A stretch of DNA of 44,656 bases from Bacteroidota bacterium (GCA_021777835.1 JAJYDC010000022.1:1-44656), one strand, 5' to 3'; positions 28,916 through 37,872 are shown, numbered from the stretch's first letter. The notes: generated by a model from the letters alone, not told the origin. Translations and numbers: made by a program.

Positions 28916-29445
28916 TGTTTGATAACATTAGAGATAAAATTACTATATTAATTATAAAGCAAAGGCTGAGAAAAAGGCATATTGCAAAGCAAAACTTCAG
29001 AGATGTATTCATCAAATCAGAATCATTTTTCTTGATATTGCCTGAAGATGAAATCGATTATCATAGTATAAACAATGTGGTGAAGTTTCTCGAAGATAAT
29101 AAAAAGAAGTTCGTAATATTTACAAATGATTTTAGAATAAGTCCTCTTCCTGCAAAGTTAAAAAGCAATGCGGTTGACTTTGGGGTAAAGGACATAACAG
29201 TATTTGGAATGCCATCAAAAAAATTGTCTAATAAATTATCGGAAATTACCGTTGATGTAGTAATTGATCTAAATAGAAAGAAAAACCTGTTCTACAGCTA
29301 TGTTTCAAATCTTGTTAACTCTAATATTCGAATAGGATTTGAAAAGAATTATTCCGATTTGTTCTATAACTTACAGTTTGCTAATAGCCAGGAAAATCCT
29401 GAAATTATCTACAATGAATTCTTAAATAGTTTACAAATGTTTTAA
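28915..29445 (+). CDS. uncharacterised protein (DUF6913/glycosyltransferase-9-like fragment)
   Basis: I do not firmly recognise this 176-residue protein. It is basic at the N-terminus, soluble and has no signal peptide. The stretch VDVVIDLNRKKNLFYSYVSNLV (read in two parts), followed by NIRIGFEKNYSDLFYNLQF, resembles short Bacteroidota proteins (DUF6913) and the substrate-binding end of GT9 heptosyltransferases, but the nucleotide-sugar domain is absent. I use ATG 28915; a GTG lies one codon earlier. It overlaps ligA by one base and precedes a STAS gene by 9 bases, so all three are probably co-transcribed. Confidence 0.7.
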
Positions 29446-29454
29446 AGGAAAATC

Positions 29455-29811
29455 ATGAACTTCGAGACTAAGAGAATGGATGATATAACAATATTTAAGC
29501 TTAACGAAAAGAGACTTGATACAAATGTCTCCGGCTTGGTTAAAGGAGAATTTACAATGCTATTAAAAGTCCAGAATGTAACTAAGCTAATTGTAGATTT
29601 AAGTGATGTGGAATCATGCGATAGCTCTGGCTTAAGCGCACTTCTTGTTGCAAACAGAATCTTGGAATCAATGGGCGGAAGTTTAAGAATTGCGGCTCCA
29701 TCGGAAAAGGTTAGCACACTAATTAAAATAACACAGCTTGATCGAGTACTTAGAGTAAGCGAAAATGCAGAGATTGCAATTGCAGAACTTAAAAATCTGA
29801 AGGAGTTCTAA
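29455..29811 (+). CDS. STAS-domain protein (anti-sigma factor antagonist-like)
   Basis: The 118-residue product is a single STAS domain. It has LIVDLSDVESCDSSGLSALLVANRIL (read in parts), in which the serine pair after CD is the site phosphorylated in SpoIIAA/RsbV-type antagonists. This suggests partner-switching regulation of an anti-sigma kinase, but no kinase or sigma factor is nearby. It could instead be a structural STAS protein of lipid or polysaccharide transport. AAGGA precedes the ATG. It is the last plus-strand gene before the convergent gmhA. Confidence 0.85.
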   Translation: MNFETKRMDDITIFKLNEKRLDTNVSGLVKGEFTMLLKVQNVTKLIVDLSDVESCDSSGLSALLVANRILESMGGSLRIAAPSEKVSTLIKITQLDRVLRVSENAEIAIAELKNLKEF

Positions 29812-29830
29812 ATAATATTGTCAAATGTTT

Positions 29831-29870
29831 AGTTACTAAATTCCAGATATGACCTTGGAAATATGTAACT
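29831..29870. terminator. imperfect hairpin between convergent genes
   Basis: AGTTAC (29831-29836) pairs with GTAACT (29865-29870), and inside it TTCCA (29841-29845) pairs with TGGAA (29856-29860). It lies between the convergent STAS gene and gmhA and may serve as a two-way terminator, although no T-run follows on either side. Confidence 0.35.
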
Positions 29871-29963
29871 CAAAATAATATAGAAAATGATCTAAAGATT
29901 TTTACGTGGGGATTAGACGATTAAACTACAAAGTTGAGGAATTATTTTAATCAGGATATATTC

Positions 29964-30548
29964 CTAATTTCCGTATAGCTCGATTTCGGTTACTTCACAT
30001 AAAATATGAGCAACAGTGATATGTCCTTCTTGTATTCGCTGAGTATTGTTTGAAGGAATCACAATTGGCAAGTCCACCATTGACTTTAATTTCCCCCCCG
30101 TTCCTCCTAGAAATCCTATTACCTTCATCTTCTTTGAATGCGCCATATCAACTGCTTTAACTATATTAGGAGAATTTCCGCTAGTAGAAATTGCTAGAAG
30201 AACGTCACCTTCATTCCCTAAGCCTTCAATATTACGTGCAAAAACATTTTCGTATCCAATGTCATTGCCTCCGGCTGTTAGATTTGATGTATCTGTAGTT
30301 AATGCTATAGCAGCAAGAGCAGGGCGTTGGATGTTATGATTTAACCTAATCATTAGCTCAGTAGCTATGTGCTGACAGTCTGCAGCACTTCCCCCGTTGC
30401 CGCATAGTAGTAATTTTTTCCCGTTTTTATAAGCAGCCACTAATAAATCTATTGCTGAAAGAATGTCAGGTAAGCATTCTTTCTGCATTTTAAGTTTTGT
30501 TTCTGAACTCTCGGCTAAAGAATCAATTGCGAATTTTCTCTTATCCAT
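29964..30548 (-). CDS. gmhA: phosphoheptose isomerase (GmhA-like SIS protein)
   Basis: GmhA turns sedoheptulose 7-phosphate into D-glycero-D-manno-heptose 7-phosphate, the first step to the heptoses of LPS core or S-layer glycans. The 194-residue product is one SIS domain with LLCGNGGSAADCQHIATEL (catalytic-type H and E), LAISTSGNSPNIVKA and TQRIQEGHITVAHILCE, which holds the Gln and His of GmhA active sites. These residues favour GmhA over the related replication factor DiaA. I use ATG 30548, which has GGA upstream. The frame continues to 30590, overlapping the GGGP synthase gene. The intergenic gap is then 31 bases. Confidence 0.88.
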   Translation of the reverse strand: MDKRKFAIDSLAESSETKLKMQKECLPDILSAIDLLVAAYKNGKKLLLCGNGGSAADCQHIATELMIRLNHNIQRPALAAIALTTDTSNLTAGGNDIGYENVFARNIEGLGNEGDVLLAISTSGNSPNIVKAVDMAHSKKMKVIGFLGGTGGKLKSMVDLPIVIPSNNTQRIQEGHITVAHILCEVTEIELYGN

Positions 30549-30579
30549 ATTTTCCAATTTAAGTAATAATGTATTCTTA

Positions 30580-31338
30580 CTATACAGCAAGGGTTAATTT
30601 GACATGCACTGCATCAGCAAATTCTTTTATCAAGCCCCAATTATTTATATCTTCGAGAAAATTCCCGGTAACAATTATCTTTGCTCCGCTTTCTATTTTT
30701 TCACGAGCAATCTGTGGAGATCTAATCCCTCCGCCGACTATTACTGGTACACTGCAATAGCTTGATACTGCCTTAACCATTTCGTTAGTTACCGGCTTAT
30801 CGGCGCCTGAACCGGCTTCAAGATATATTAACTTCATACCAAGATATTCTGCAGCAAGCCCTGTGGCAGCAGCTATTTCAGGCTTATTTCTTGGGACAGG
30901 TAAACTTCCGCTCATGTATTCGGCAGTAGTAATTGTGCCCGACTCTACGATAATATAACCCGTCGAAATCGGTTCTAAATTATATTTTTTAATCAATGGA
31001 GCTGCTAATACATGCTTCCCAATCAAATGCTCCGCATTTCTTCCGCTAACCACTGAAATAAAAAGAATTGCATCTGCAGATTGACATACTTGATTTTCGC
31101 TTCCGGGGAATATGATTATTGGCAAGCTCGTTAGAGTTTTTACTTTGTCAAGAAAACTTTCAAAGTGACCATTAATCATTAAACTTCCGCCAACCAAAAA
31201 TCCATCCACTCCGGAATGCTCGCAATGAACTATAAATCGAGATAAATCATTATCATTCAATTTATCCGGATCAAGCAAAACCAGATATGCAGCACCTTTT
31301 TGCGATATAGTATTTAGCAGATAATTATATGTTTTCAT
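30580..31338 (-). CDS. geranylgeranylglyceryl phosphate synthase family protein
   Basis: Members of this TIM-barrel family join a polyprenyl diphosphate to sn-glycerol-1-phosphate through an ether bond, the first committed step of archaeal lipid synthesis. Bacterial members include PcrB. The 252-residue product has YLVLLDPDKLND near the N-terminus, GYIIVESGTITTAEYMS, the YLEAGSGADKPV loop and the phosphate-binding VGGGIRSPQIAREKIESGA with IIVTGN. This is close to group II GGGPS of Bacteroidota. Prenyl chain length cannot be told from this. No obvious SD precedes the ATG. It is cotranscribed with gmhA. Confidence 0.9.
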   Translation of the reverse strand: MKTYNYLLNTISQKGAAYLVLLDPDKLNDNDLSRFIVHCEHSGVDGFLVGGSLMINGHFESFLDKVKTLTSLPIIIFPGSENQVCQSADAILFISVVSGRNAEHLIGKHVLAAPLIKKYNLEPISTGYIIVESGTITTAEYMSGSLPVPRNKPEIAAATGLAAEYLGMKLIYLEAGSGADKPVTNEMVKAVSSYCSVPVIVGGGIRSPQIAREKIESGAKIIVTGNFLEDINNWGLIKEFADAVHVKLTLAV

Positions 31339-31939
31339 AAATAAATAAGTTATGATGAGTCAATATAAAAATTTTGTGTTTCATAAAAAAGAAGTAGTAT
31401 TAAATAATATCAATATTTTTATCAAAAACAGAACTTTTATAATAAATTCATAATACATAAGAAAATTTAATAATAATTCGTATAAGATAATTCGTTAATA
31501 ATCTAAATCATAAATTATACAAACTTTAGTGACTTTCGCATTTTTCTATTGCATTCTTGCTGACAATTTTATACATTTATTAAAATTAAAGACTAGTTCT
31601 TTTACTATATGACAAGTGTTTTTTACTAACCGTTTAACTCTTCGACTACCCCAAATCCAAATTCTGAATACGTCCTGAATACGTTTATCTTGCTCTTATA
31701 TTGCTCTTATCTCCCTCTTGTCTTATAGCCTCTAAAGTAGTCAAAGCCATATCTTCATTAAAAACACCCTTTTGAAAATGCATTCGTCTCATTTTGTATC
31801 ACCATTTAATTTCACCTTTTGGGTAAAACTAAAAAGGGAATTGAATAAAAATTCATAAATTACACATGAATGTTTATTTAATTATTGCAGATACAATATT
31901 CTCATTCTTAATTGAATAAAAAGCTGAGGGAAATTTATA
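31339..31939. other. 601-base AT-rich intergenic region with 11 bp tandem duplications
   Basis: This is the divergent promoter region between the GGGPS gene and the acetyl-CoA synthetase gene. I see no gene. Two neighbouring tandem duplications both have an 11-base period: CTGAATACGT at 31664 and 31675, and TTGCTCTTAT at 31690 and 31701. AATTGAATAAAAA occurs twice upstream of the synthetase (about 31841 and 31909). A 32-codon minus frame (31685-31783) lies over the repeats but has no recognisable product. Confidence 0.5.
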
Positions 31940-34000
31940 ATGAATAATGAAATCAAAAGCTTTTTCTACCCTTCCAAAATTACTGTCGTTGGCGCATCAC
32001 AAAAAGAAAAAAGTATCGGCTATGAGCTTTTAAATTCTATCAAAAGCTATGGTTTCAAGGGCGGAATATTCCCTGTAAACCCTAATACAGATTCCTTATT
32101 AGGTTATAAATGTTATTCATCTATTATGGATTTGCCGGATGGAATTGATCTTGCCATTATAGTTGTACCGAAGCAGTATGTTGACGATTCTATCGATAAA
32201 CTATTACTAAAGAATATTAAAAGTATAATCCTTATAACCGCAGGATTCAAAGAGGTAAGTAAAGAAGGCGCTGCATTTGAGCAGAAGATTATTAATAAGA
32301 TCAAAGCTGCCAGCGCACGGTTAGTAGGACCCAATTGCATGGGTGTTATAAATACTCTTGATGATATAAAGCTTAATGCAACTTTTGTCGCTGAAAAACC
32401 TGAAGTCGGCTGCACTGCTTTTCTTTCTCAAAGCGGAGCTATTGGTGCTGCTGTCTTAAATTCGCTCCGGGAAACAGATATTAAATTCGGACATTTCATA
32501 AGCGTAGGAAATAAATCGGACATTAACGAAAACGATCTTTTGGAGTTCTGGCGGAATGATGCTAATATAAAAACCATTGCCCTATATTTGGAAAGCTTTG
32601 TTGACGGTGAATCATTTCTTAAAATAATATCAAAAGAAAATAATTCTAAACCGGTCATTATTCTAAAAGCGGGGAGAACTAACGAAGGAATAAAAGCAGC
32701 CTTATCTCACACAGGTGCAATTGGCACAAGTGATAGAGTTGTAGACGCTGTGTTGAATCAGTTCGGAATAATCCGTGTTAATACACTTACCGAACTTTTT
32801 AATACTTCTAAAGGATTCGAAAATTTCCCGCCCCCTGCCGGCAATCGAATTGCGGTAGTTACTAACGCCGGCGGTCCTGCAATTCTGACTGTTGATGCAT
32901 TAGGGGCTAAAGGATTAATTCTTGCGAAGCTAAAAGAAGTGACAAAAAATGCCCTACGGAAAGTTGTACACGCAGAAGGAAGTGTCAATAATCCTGTTGA
33001 CCTACTTCCTGGCGGCACAGCAGAACATTATAAATTGGTTAATGAAATTTTATTATCGGATGAACACGTTGATGCCGTAATCTCAATTTTCGTTGAACCG
33101 GTAATGGTTAAGCCTATGGAAGTTGTTGAATCAGTTAACAGTATTGAAAGCAGTAAACCTATCTTCCAAGTAGTAATGCCCTTGCCTGAGTTCTGGGAGA
33201 ATTACCGGACTAATTCAATTTACAAGAAACCACTTTTCAAAAACCCCGAAGAGCCCGCAGAAATAATTTCAAATATTTTGTTTTATATAAATAAAAATAA
33301 AAAACACCGCGACATCTTACCTGCTCAAAACTTTGGCTTTAATCTTATACAAGAAACTTCGATTGTATCACAGGAGTCGGTAAGACTACTATTAAAGCAT
33401 TACAACATACCGCTAGTAAGCACAAAATTTATATCTGCCGGTCAGATAAATAAGCATATAGAAGACTTTGTATACCCTATAGTACTTAAAGGAATATCAA
33501 AAAATCTTATACACAAGTCGGAGCTAAATGCAGTTAAGATAAATATAAAAAGCATTAACGAGCTTCTTGAATCAGAAATGGAGATACTAGAAAACTTTAA
33601 GAATCACGGACTCGAACTTGATGGTTTTCTTGTCCAGCCATACATCAAAGCGCGATTTGAATTACTGGTCGGGGGATTCAGAGACCCGGCATTCGGACCA
33701 ATAATTATGTTCGGCACCGGCGGAAAGTATGTCGAAGTATATAATGACACAGCAATTATATCAGCTCATCTCAATGACTATGACATTGAAGAATTGATTG
33801 CATCAACTAAAATGGGTCGACTCCTTGAAGGAGTAAGAGGTGAAAAGGCATTTGACAAATCAAAAGTAAAGGATATAATAAAATCAGCCGCTCAAATGAT
33901 GTTAGACAACCCTTCAATTCTAGAGTTTGATTTTAACCCTGTTATCATTTCAGAACATGATTTAATAACTGCGGTAGACGTAAGAATAAAACTATCATAA
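31940..34000 (+). CDS. acetate-CoA ligase (ADP-forming), fused alpha-beta
   Basis: The enzyme makes acetate (or another acid) and ATP from the acyl-CoA, ADP and phosphate. The 686-residue product fuses the alpha part (CoA-binding domain about 1-130 with VVGASQKEKSIGYELL; two succinyl-CoA-ligase-like domains) and the beta part (ATP-grasp, about 470-686). The phosphorylated histidine corresponds to H257 in AALSHTGAIGTSDR, a position matching the archaeal enzyme. AVVTNAGGPAILTVDALG and LVGGFRDPAFGPIIMFGTGG are typical. The frame is intact. With PFOR downstream it would complete a pyruvate-to-acetate ATP-yielding route. Acyl-CoA preference cannot be read from the sequence. Confidence 0.9.
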   Translation: MNNEIKSFFYPSKITVVGASQKEKSIGYELLNSIKSYGFKGGIFPVNPNTDSLLGYKCYSSIMDLPDGIDLAIIVVPKQYVDDSIDKLLLKNIKSIILITAGFKEVSKEGAAFEQKIINKIKAASARLVGPNCMGVINTLDDIKLNATFVAEKPEVGCTAFLSQSGAIGAAVLNSLRETDIKFGHFISVGNKSDINENDLLEFWRNDANIKTIALYLESFVDGESFLKIISKENNSKPVIILKAGRTNEGIKAALSHTGAIGTSDRVVDAVLNQFGIIRVNTLTELFNTSKGFENFPPPAGNRIAVVTNAGGPAILTVDALGAKGLILAKLKEVTKNALRKVVHAEGSVNNPVDLLPGGTAEHYKLVNEILLSDEHVDAVISIFVEPVMVKPMEVVESVNSIESSKPIFQVVMPLPEFWENYRTNSIYKKPLFKNPEEPAEIISNILFYINKNKKHRDILPAQNFGFNLIQETSIVSQESVRLLLKHYNIPLVSTKFISAGQINKHIEDFVYPIVLKGISKNLIHKSELNAVKINIKSINELLESEMEILENFKNHGLELDGFLVQPYIKARFELLVGGFRDPAFGPIIMFGTGGKYVEVYNDTAIISAHLNDYDIEELIASTKMGRLLEGVRGEKAFDKSKVKDIIKSAAQMMLDNPSILEFDFNPVIISEHDLITAVDVRIKLS

Positions 34001-34190
34001 TTCTTGTTTGTCATTCTTTCAATTATTTGAAAACATATATAATTCATGGCGGGACTCTATAGTTTACCAATCAGCCACTACTTTTTTATTTATGAACCAA
34101 TTTATTATAACTAACAAGTTATGACTGGTCTTAACACTTGAAGCTGTATGAAGTATAATAGGGAGATGCGAGAGGTAGATGAGAAATTAG

Positions 34191-34226
34191 AAAAAAGCCG
34201 CATTGCGGCGGCTCTATTTTTTCTCA
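34191..34226. terminator. bidirectional terminator between convergent genes
   Basis: AGCCGC (34196-34201) pairs with GCGGCT (34208-34213). Six A bases precede the stem and TATTTTTT follows it, so it has a T-run in both directions. It serves the synthetase gene on the plus strand and the T9SS cargo gene on the minus strand. Confidence 0.8.
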
Positions 34227-34256
34227 TTCAGTCAATCAATCTTGTACTTCGTTTTC

Positions 34257-36005
34257 TCACTTGAGCAAAACCATCTTTTTTATTGAAACATAATCTCCTG
34301 CTCTTAGCTGATAAAAATATACGCCGCTTGAGAGGCTTGATGCTTCAAAGCTTATATTGTATGAACCTTTTTCTTTAATTTCATTTACAAGTGTTTTTAC
34401 CTCTCTACCCATTAAGTCAAAAATCCTTAATGATACTAATCCGGCTTCCGGTAGTTGATAATTTATCGTTGTTGATGGATTGAATGGGTTGGGATAACAA
34501 CCTACGAAATAGCTTATAATGTTTTCACCCTGATCCAAACTATTATTTACTAATGCCTTTGGTGCAATTTTACCGTAAACTGCTTGCCAATTAGTATTTG
34601 AATATGTGCCTTCTACTGAGTAATACTGCCTTACATCATAGTACAGTAAATCATTTTTATAAGCGCCTGTGAACAGATAACCATAATCGGTATACGTCTG
34701 CACACCCCTTCCGACACTTGCGATTAACACTGGTCCTGACCCGCCCTTGATATTTCTCCATATTTGATATGTAACATTTGGATTTGGGTTATCAGTCCAA
34801 TGCATTTTAATTGGCTGACCGACTACAATATCATAGCCGAAGTTTATATTATATAATGGGTAGCCAATAAAATTAGCATTGTATGACATATTTGCTATAG
34901 GATTAAAAGTTACACCGTTATTTATAGAAAGGATATTATTATTTGAATCTGTCCAGTTAGAGAAATAGTAATCTACTCCATTTATTTCGATAACATTGTT
35001 ATAGGCAATAGCAGAAATAGCATTTTGCTCTACTATCATATTATTTGAAGAAGGAGAGCCAACCACATTATTATTAACTGTAATTGTGTTTCCGTGACCA
35101 ACGCCGATGAAATTATTTTGTATAGTTATGTTGCAAACTTTCATTAAGTTTGCAACATAACTGGCGTTCCAATCATCTGGAGTAATTGTATGTGATAATT
35201 GAATATTGTTACCCATAACTGTTGAAACGCCATTAACTTTTTTCTGCCAGAAACTTATGCTGGCAGCTACACCGCTTGTATTCCATACTCTTTGATAGCC
35301 TTGATTATCTGTCTGTGGAGAAACTGCTTGTAATGAAACATTTGACCCAATAATAAGGTTTGGAACATTTGCCGGAGCGTCAACCGGGCTATTGTTGTTT
35401 ACAATAATTTTACCATCTTTGTTATTAGAGGCAGTAAAGTTATTATCTGCTATAATAGTTACAGGTAAATAGTATTCTACGTTAACTGTGATACTGATTT
35501 GTGCATGTGAATTATTTTCGACATCATTAGAAGAAGCACCTAATAAGAAAAATTGATCATATAATTGTCTCTGCCCAACAAGATTAGTAATATCAACGGT
35601 AATAGTGTCCTGGTATAATGATTTTGATATACTTGTAGCAGTTCCAATTGCATTAATAATTGCTTGTGAATTTGTTAGCGAGGTTCCATTATCCAGTTGA
35701 CATAAATTTACTTGAAAAGTATTGCTATAATAGTCACACTTTGATACTAAGACGGTCATAGTTACTTTTTTAATCGGGTAACCTGCGGGAACTCCGGAAA
35801 GAGAGAATTTATATACGCTATACCAGTAGTCATATATCACAGGGTTCCCTCCTGATCTAGTACTCCCAATATCCCAGGTTGAAGAAAAATTATAATAAAA
35901 AGTAGGAGGGTTGCCCAGTATATCTTCTACATGTGCTGTTGTTTTGGTTTGATTTATATTTTGGAGTATGATTGTTTGTCCCCACATTAAACTTGAAACT
36001 AACAC
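34257..36005 (-). CDS. secreted protein with T9SS type A sorting domain, signal peptide interrupted
   Basis: The mature part is an Asn/Ser-rich secreted beta protein. The middle (about 180-380) has Asn-rich repeats like a right-handed beta-helix, then a fibronectin-like segment (about 390-490). The last ~80 residues form a type IX secretion sorting domain (YPNPFNPSTTINYQLPEAG, GREVKTLVNE, GVYFYQLRAG, KKMVLLK). The sole problem is the start. The well-placed ATG at 36033-36035 (AGGGG ahead) gives MKIRLSFV, then an in-frame TAA (36009-36011), then LVLVSSLMWGQ. The longest open frame begins at GTG 36005 and lacks the basic n-region. It is either a recent nonsense mutation or a sequence error. No enzymatic domain is visible. 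Confidence 0.75.
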   Translation of the reverse strand: MLVSSLMWGQTIILQNINQTKTTAHVEDILGNPPTFYYNFSSTWDIGSTRSGGNPVIYDYWYSVYKFSLSGVPAGYPIKKVTMTVLVSKCDYYSNTFQVNLCQLDNGTSLTNSQAIINAIGTATSISKSLYQDTITVDITNLVGQRQLYDQFFLLGASSNDVENNSHAQISITVNVEYYLPVTIIADNNFTASNNKDGKIIVNNNSPVDAPANVPNLIIGSNVSLQAVSPQTDNQGYQRVWNTSGVAASISFWQKKVNGVSTVMGNNIQLSHTITPDDWNASYVANLMKVCNITIQNNFIGVGHGNTITVNNNVVGSPSSNNMIVEQNAISAIAYNNVIEINGVDYYFSNWTDSNNNILSINNGVTFNPIANMSYNANFIGYPLYNINFGYDIVVGQPIKMHWTDNPNPNVTYQIWRNIKGGSGPVLIASVGRGVQTYTDYGYLFTGAYKNDLLYYDVRQYYSVEGTYSNTNWQAVYGKIAPKALVNNSLDQGENIISYFVGCYPNPFNPSTTINYQLPEAGLVSLRIFDLMGREVKTLVNEIKEKGSYNISFEASSLSSGVYFYQLRAGDYVSIKKMVLLK

Positions 36006-36008
36006 TAA

Positions 36009-36035
36009 TTATACGAAAGAAAGTCTAATTTTCAT
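36009..36035 (-). pseudogene. signal-peptide start of the T9SS cargo gene ending in a premature stop
   Basis: Read on the minus strand, ATG at 36033-36035 starts MKIRLSFV and meets TAA at 36009-36011. The frame then continues into the downstream T9SS gene with no shift. A GGGG-containing ribosome site lies 6 bases before the ATG. A single T-to-A change at the second base of TTA (Leu) would create this stop and would restore a normal 20-residue signal peptide if reversed. Confidence 0.75.
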
Positions 36036-36088
36036 TTTGAACCCCTTTTAATTAAAAAAATATCATATTTAAAATAGAATAACCTAAG

Positions 36089-36105
36089 ACATTCCATGGG
36101 AATGT
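36089..36105 (-). promoter_or_regulatory. inverted repeat upstream of the T9SS cargo gene
   Basis: ACATTCC (36089-36095) and GGAATGT (36099-36105) form a 7 bp inverted repeat with a 3-base centre, about 55 bases before the cargo-gene ATG. It could be an operator or a small stem in the leader. No regulator is known. Confidence 0.35.
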
Positions 36106-36146
36106 TTAATTTAATTATGCGTTAATGGTGGCTATTCAAAAATAAG

Positions 36147-36172
36147 CGGAACAATGTAACAGCATTGTTCCG
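36147..36172 (-). terminator. terminator of the beta-propeller lipoprotein gene
   Basis: CGGAACAATG (36147-36156) pairs perfectly with CATTGTTCCG (36163-36172), a 10 bp stem with a 6-base loop. On the minus strand it is followed by CTTATTTTTG. It ends transcription from the gene at 36215-37297 before the T9SS cargo gene starts. Confidence 0.8.
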
Positions 36173-36214
36173 TTATATTATAAATTTATTCATTTCTTAT
36201 ATCTCCTTTCTTTA

Positions 36215-37297
36215 TCAATTTAATTTTCCCCTAAATATTAAATTTAGATTATTTTGGAAATCATATGCTAGAATAAACACTTCTTTTTCAAAAATTACTG
36301 GAGTACCGAATATGCTAATATTAGGATGATTAAAATGATATAAATACTCTACGTCACTACCATTATAATGTGCAATACCATCAGTCATTTCTAAAATAAT
36401 ATCATCTTTGTTTCTTCCCCCTATACCATGTAAGAAATTATTTCCTGGAACAGTGAACAATGTATTGAAGGCGTTATTTTGTCTTGAACATATTTGATTA
36501 CCTAGTATAAAAAAGACCTCATTATTTATTAAAGCTAATCCTGCTTGTGATGCCGGTGATGAATATATTCCCTTTAATTTATTATTTCCATCATATTCAT
36601 AAATTTTTGCTGTATCGGCGTCGACCCCATAATAAGATAACAAATAATAATTGTTGTCCGTCGAATTTCCTTTATAGATAAAAATAAAAACTTCATAAAC
36701 AGAAATTAGCGGGGATATATATACAATATTCCATTGGGAATTATAAAAATGCTGAATAACACCTCTAATTATATTATTGCTGTCTGCAAAGCCTACAGCG
36801 TAAACGTTGTTTGGATTATCGCCCCAAAAATTTTGTATGCCATCATAAGGATAATTAGGAATCGTATAATCTTGGAACTTTGATAGAGTGTTACCATCAT
36901 AATGCCATATTGTATTACCGTAAGATCCAAACCAAACATCACTTTGCGAAAACCCAAAAACTGCTGCTGGAGCTAATGGTCTCGATATACCGTCATTAAC
37001 CCATTTCTGTCCATTATAATGATAAATGGTTTTATCTTTATCTCCACCGGGTCCTACAACCCAAACATCAGTCGGAGAACTTCCCCAAATGCTCTCCAAA
37101 ACTGTGTATGGAACATTTAAAGTATCAACTGTCCATGTATAATCCCTTCTGCCGGGCTGTAGTTCTACTGGTCCGGTCGGGCTTTTGCATCCTTCAAATG
37201 AAAACAGCAAAAAGATAGCGCTCGGGAGTATGGTCAAGATTAAAAACAAGTTTAAGAATTTATACAATTTACTATTCAGAAAGTAGTTTCGCTTCAT
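36215..37297 (-). CDS. predicted beta-propeller lipoprotein
   Basis: The 360-residue product has a long N-terminal export signal: a basic segment, a hydrophobic core at about 12-31 and a lipobox-like SFEGC. An exported Ser/Pro/Gly spacer follows. The rest is a series of tryptophan-rich repeats of the type WGSSPTDVWVVGPGG..IYHYNGQKW (seen at about 70, 105 and 155), the pattern of propeller blades in surface proteins of this group. No catalytic residues are seen. The lipoprotein may sit on the cell surface. It has its own terminator, so it is probably a separate unit from the T9SS gene downstream. Confidence 0.75.
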   Translation of the reverse strand: MKRNYFLNSKLYKFLNLFLILTILPSAIFLLFSFEGCKSPTGPVELQPGRRDYTWTVDTLNVPYTVLESIWGSSPTDVWVVGPGGDKDKTIYHYNGQKWVNDGISRPLAPAAVFGFSQSDVWFGSYGNTIWHYDGNTLSKFQDYTIPNYPYDGIQNFWGDNPNNVYAVGFADSNNIIRGVIQHFYNSQWNIVYISPLISVYEVFIFIYKGNSTDNNYYLLSYYGVDADTAKIYEYDGNNKLKGIYSSPASQAGLALINNEVFFILGNQICSRQNNAFNTLFTVPGNNFLHGIGGRNKDDIILEMTDGIAHYNGSDVEYLYHFNHPNISIFGTPVIFEKEVFILAYDFQNNLNLIFRGKLN

Positions 37298-37872
37298 ATT
37301 AATACCGGATGCATTAAGTAAAAAGAATGATTAAAACTTGTCTTATTTTATTATTGATGGCTTTTGGAATTGCAAAGAGAAAGTAAAGAATTGTCTAAAA
37401 CAGTGAATGGGAAGACTGGTAAAGATGCTTATTTTTTTATTCAACGTGCTCCCTTTAAGTATTCTAAAAATAATCCATATCAAATTGAATAGAAAAAAAC
37501 TGAAAGTCAATAGAAGAAATTTAAGTGAAAGAAGTCACTTGTTTCATTTGTCTTTTAATAAACAGTGAATGATATTATCTAAAATATTATAGGACTATTT
37601 AAATTCATTGAGTTATAGTATTACCAGCAGAATTAGAAAAAACCCAAAACACGTATCTTATTGCATTAAGCTGCAATTTTAGTTGAGATTACCTGCTTAA
37701 TAATAACTATTCCCAAGATTAAGAAAATCGCTTATATACAGTTACCTCTTTTACCTTTTTTGATAAAATAAGGATAAAAAAAGACCATTTTGGCTCAAAA
37801 CAATTGGTATAATTTTAGAGTAAACTAAAGCACTCAAAGAGATAAATTTTAATCAAAATAACTGGAAATAAG
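37298..37872. other. 575-base AT-rich intergenic region, divergent promoters
   Basis: The region separates the lipoprotein gene (minus) from nifJ (plus). No RNA gene or convincing coding frame is seen. A 19-codon frame at 37328 (MIKTCLILLLMAFGIA) looks like the start of an exported protein but is followed by stops. The only clear element is the promoter for nifJ at 37789-37817. Confidence 0.5.
37789..37817 (+). promoter_or_regulatory. probable nifJ promoter (Bacteroidota form)
   Basis: TTTG (37789-37792) is followed after 17 bases by TAATTTTA (37810-37817), which matches TAnnTTTG in all but the last base and overlaps a TATAAT (37808-37813). The leader before the nifJ ATG would be about 50 bases. 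The match is plausible rather than certain. Confidence 0.45.

Noticed and set aside
31685-31783. 32-codon minus-strand frame (MHFQKGVFNEDMALTTLEAIR) over the 11 bp repeats
   Set aside because: It faintly recalls a degraded coding sequence but is too short, has no clear continuation in other frames and depends on the tandem duplications.
31339-31939. possible CRISPR or satellite array in the repeat-bearing intergenic region
   Set aside because: Only two tandem duplications of 11 bases are present; there are no spaced repeats and no cas genes.
37328-37387. 19-codon frame resembling a signal peptide (MIKTCLILLLMAFGIA)
   Set aside because: It ends in a stop with no recognisable coding sequence in any following frame, so a chance hydrophobic stretch is as likely as a gene remnant.
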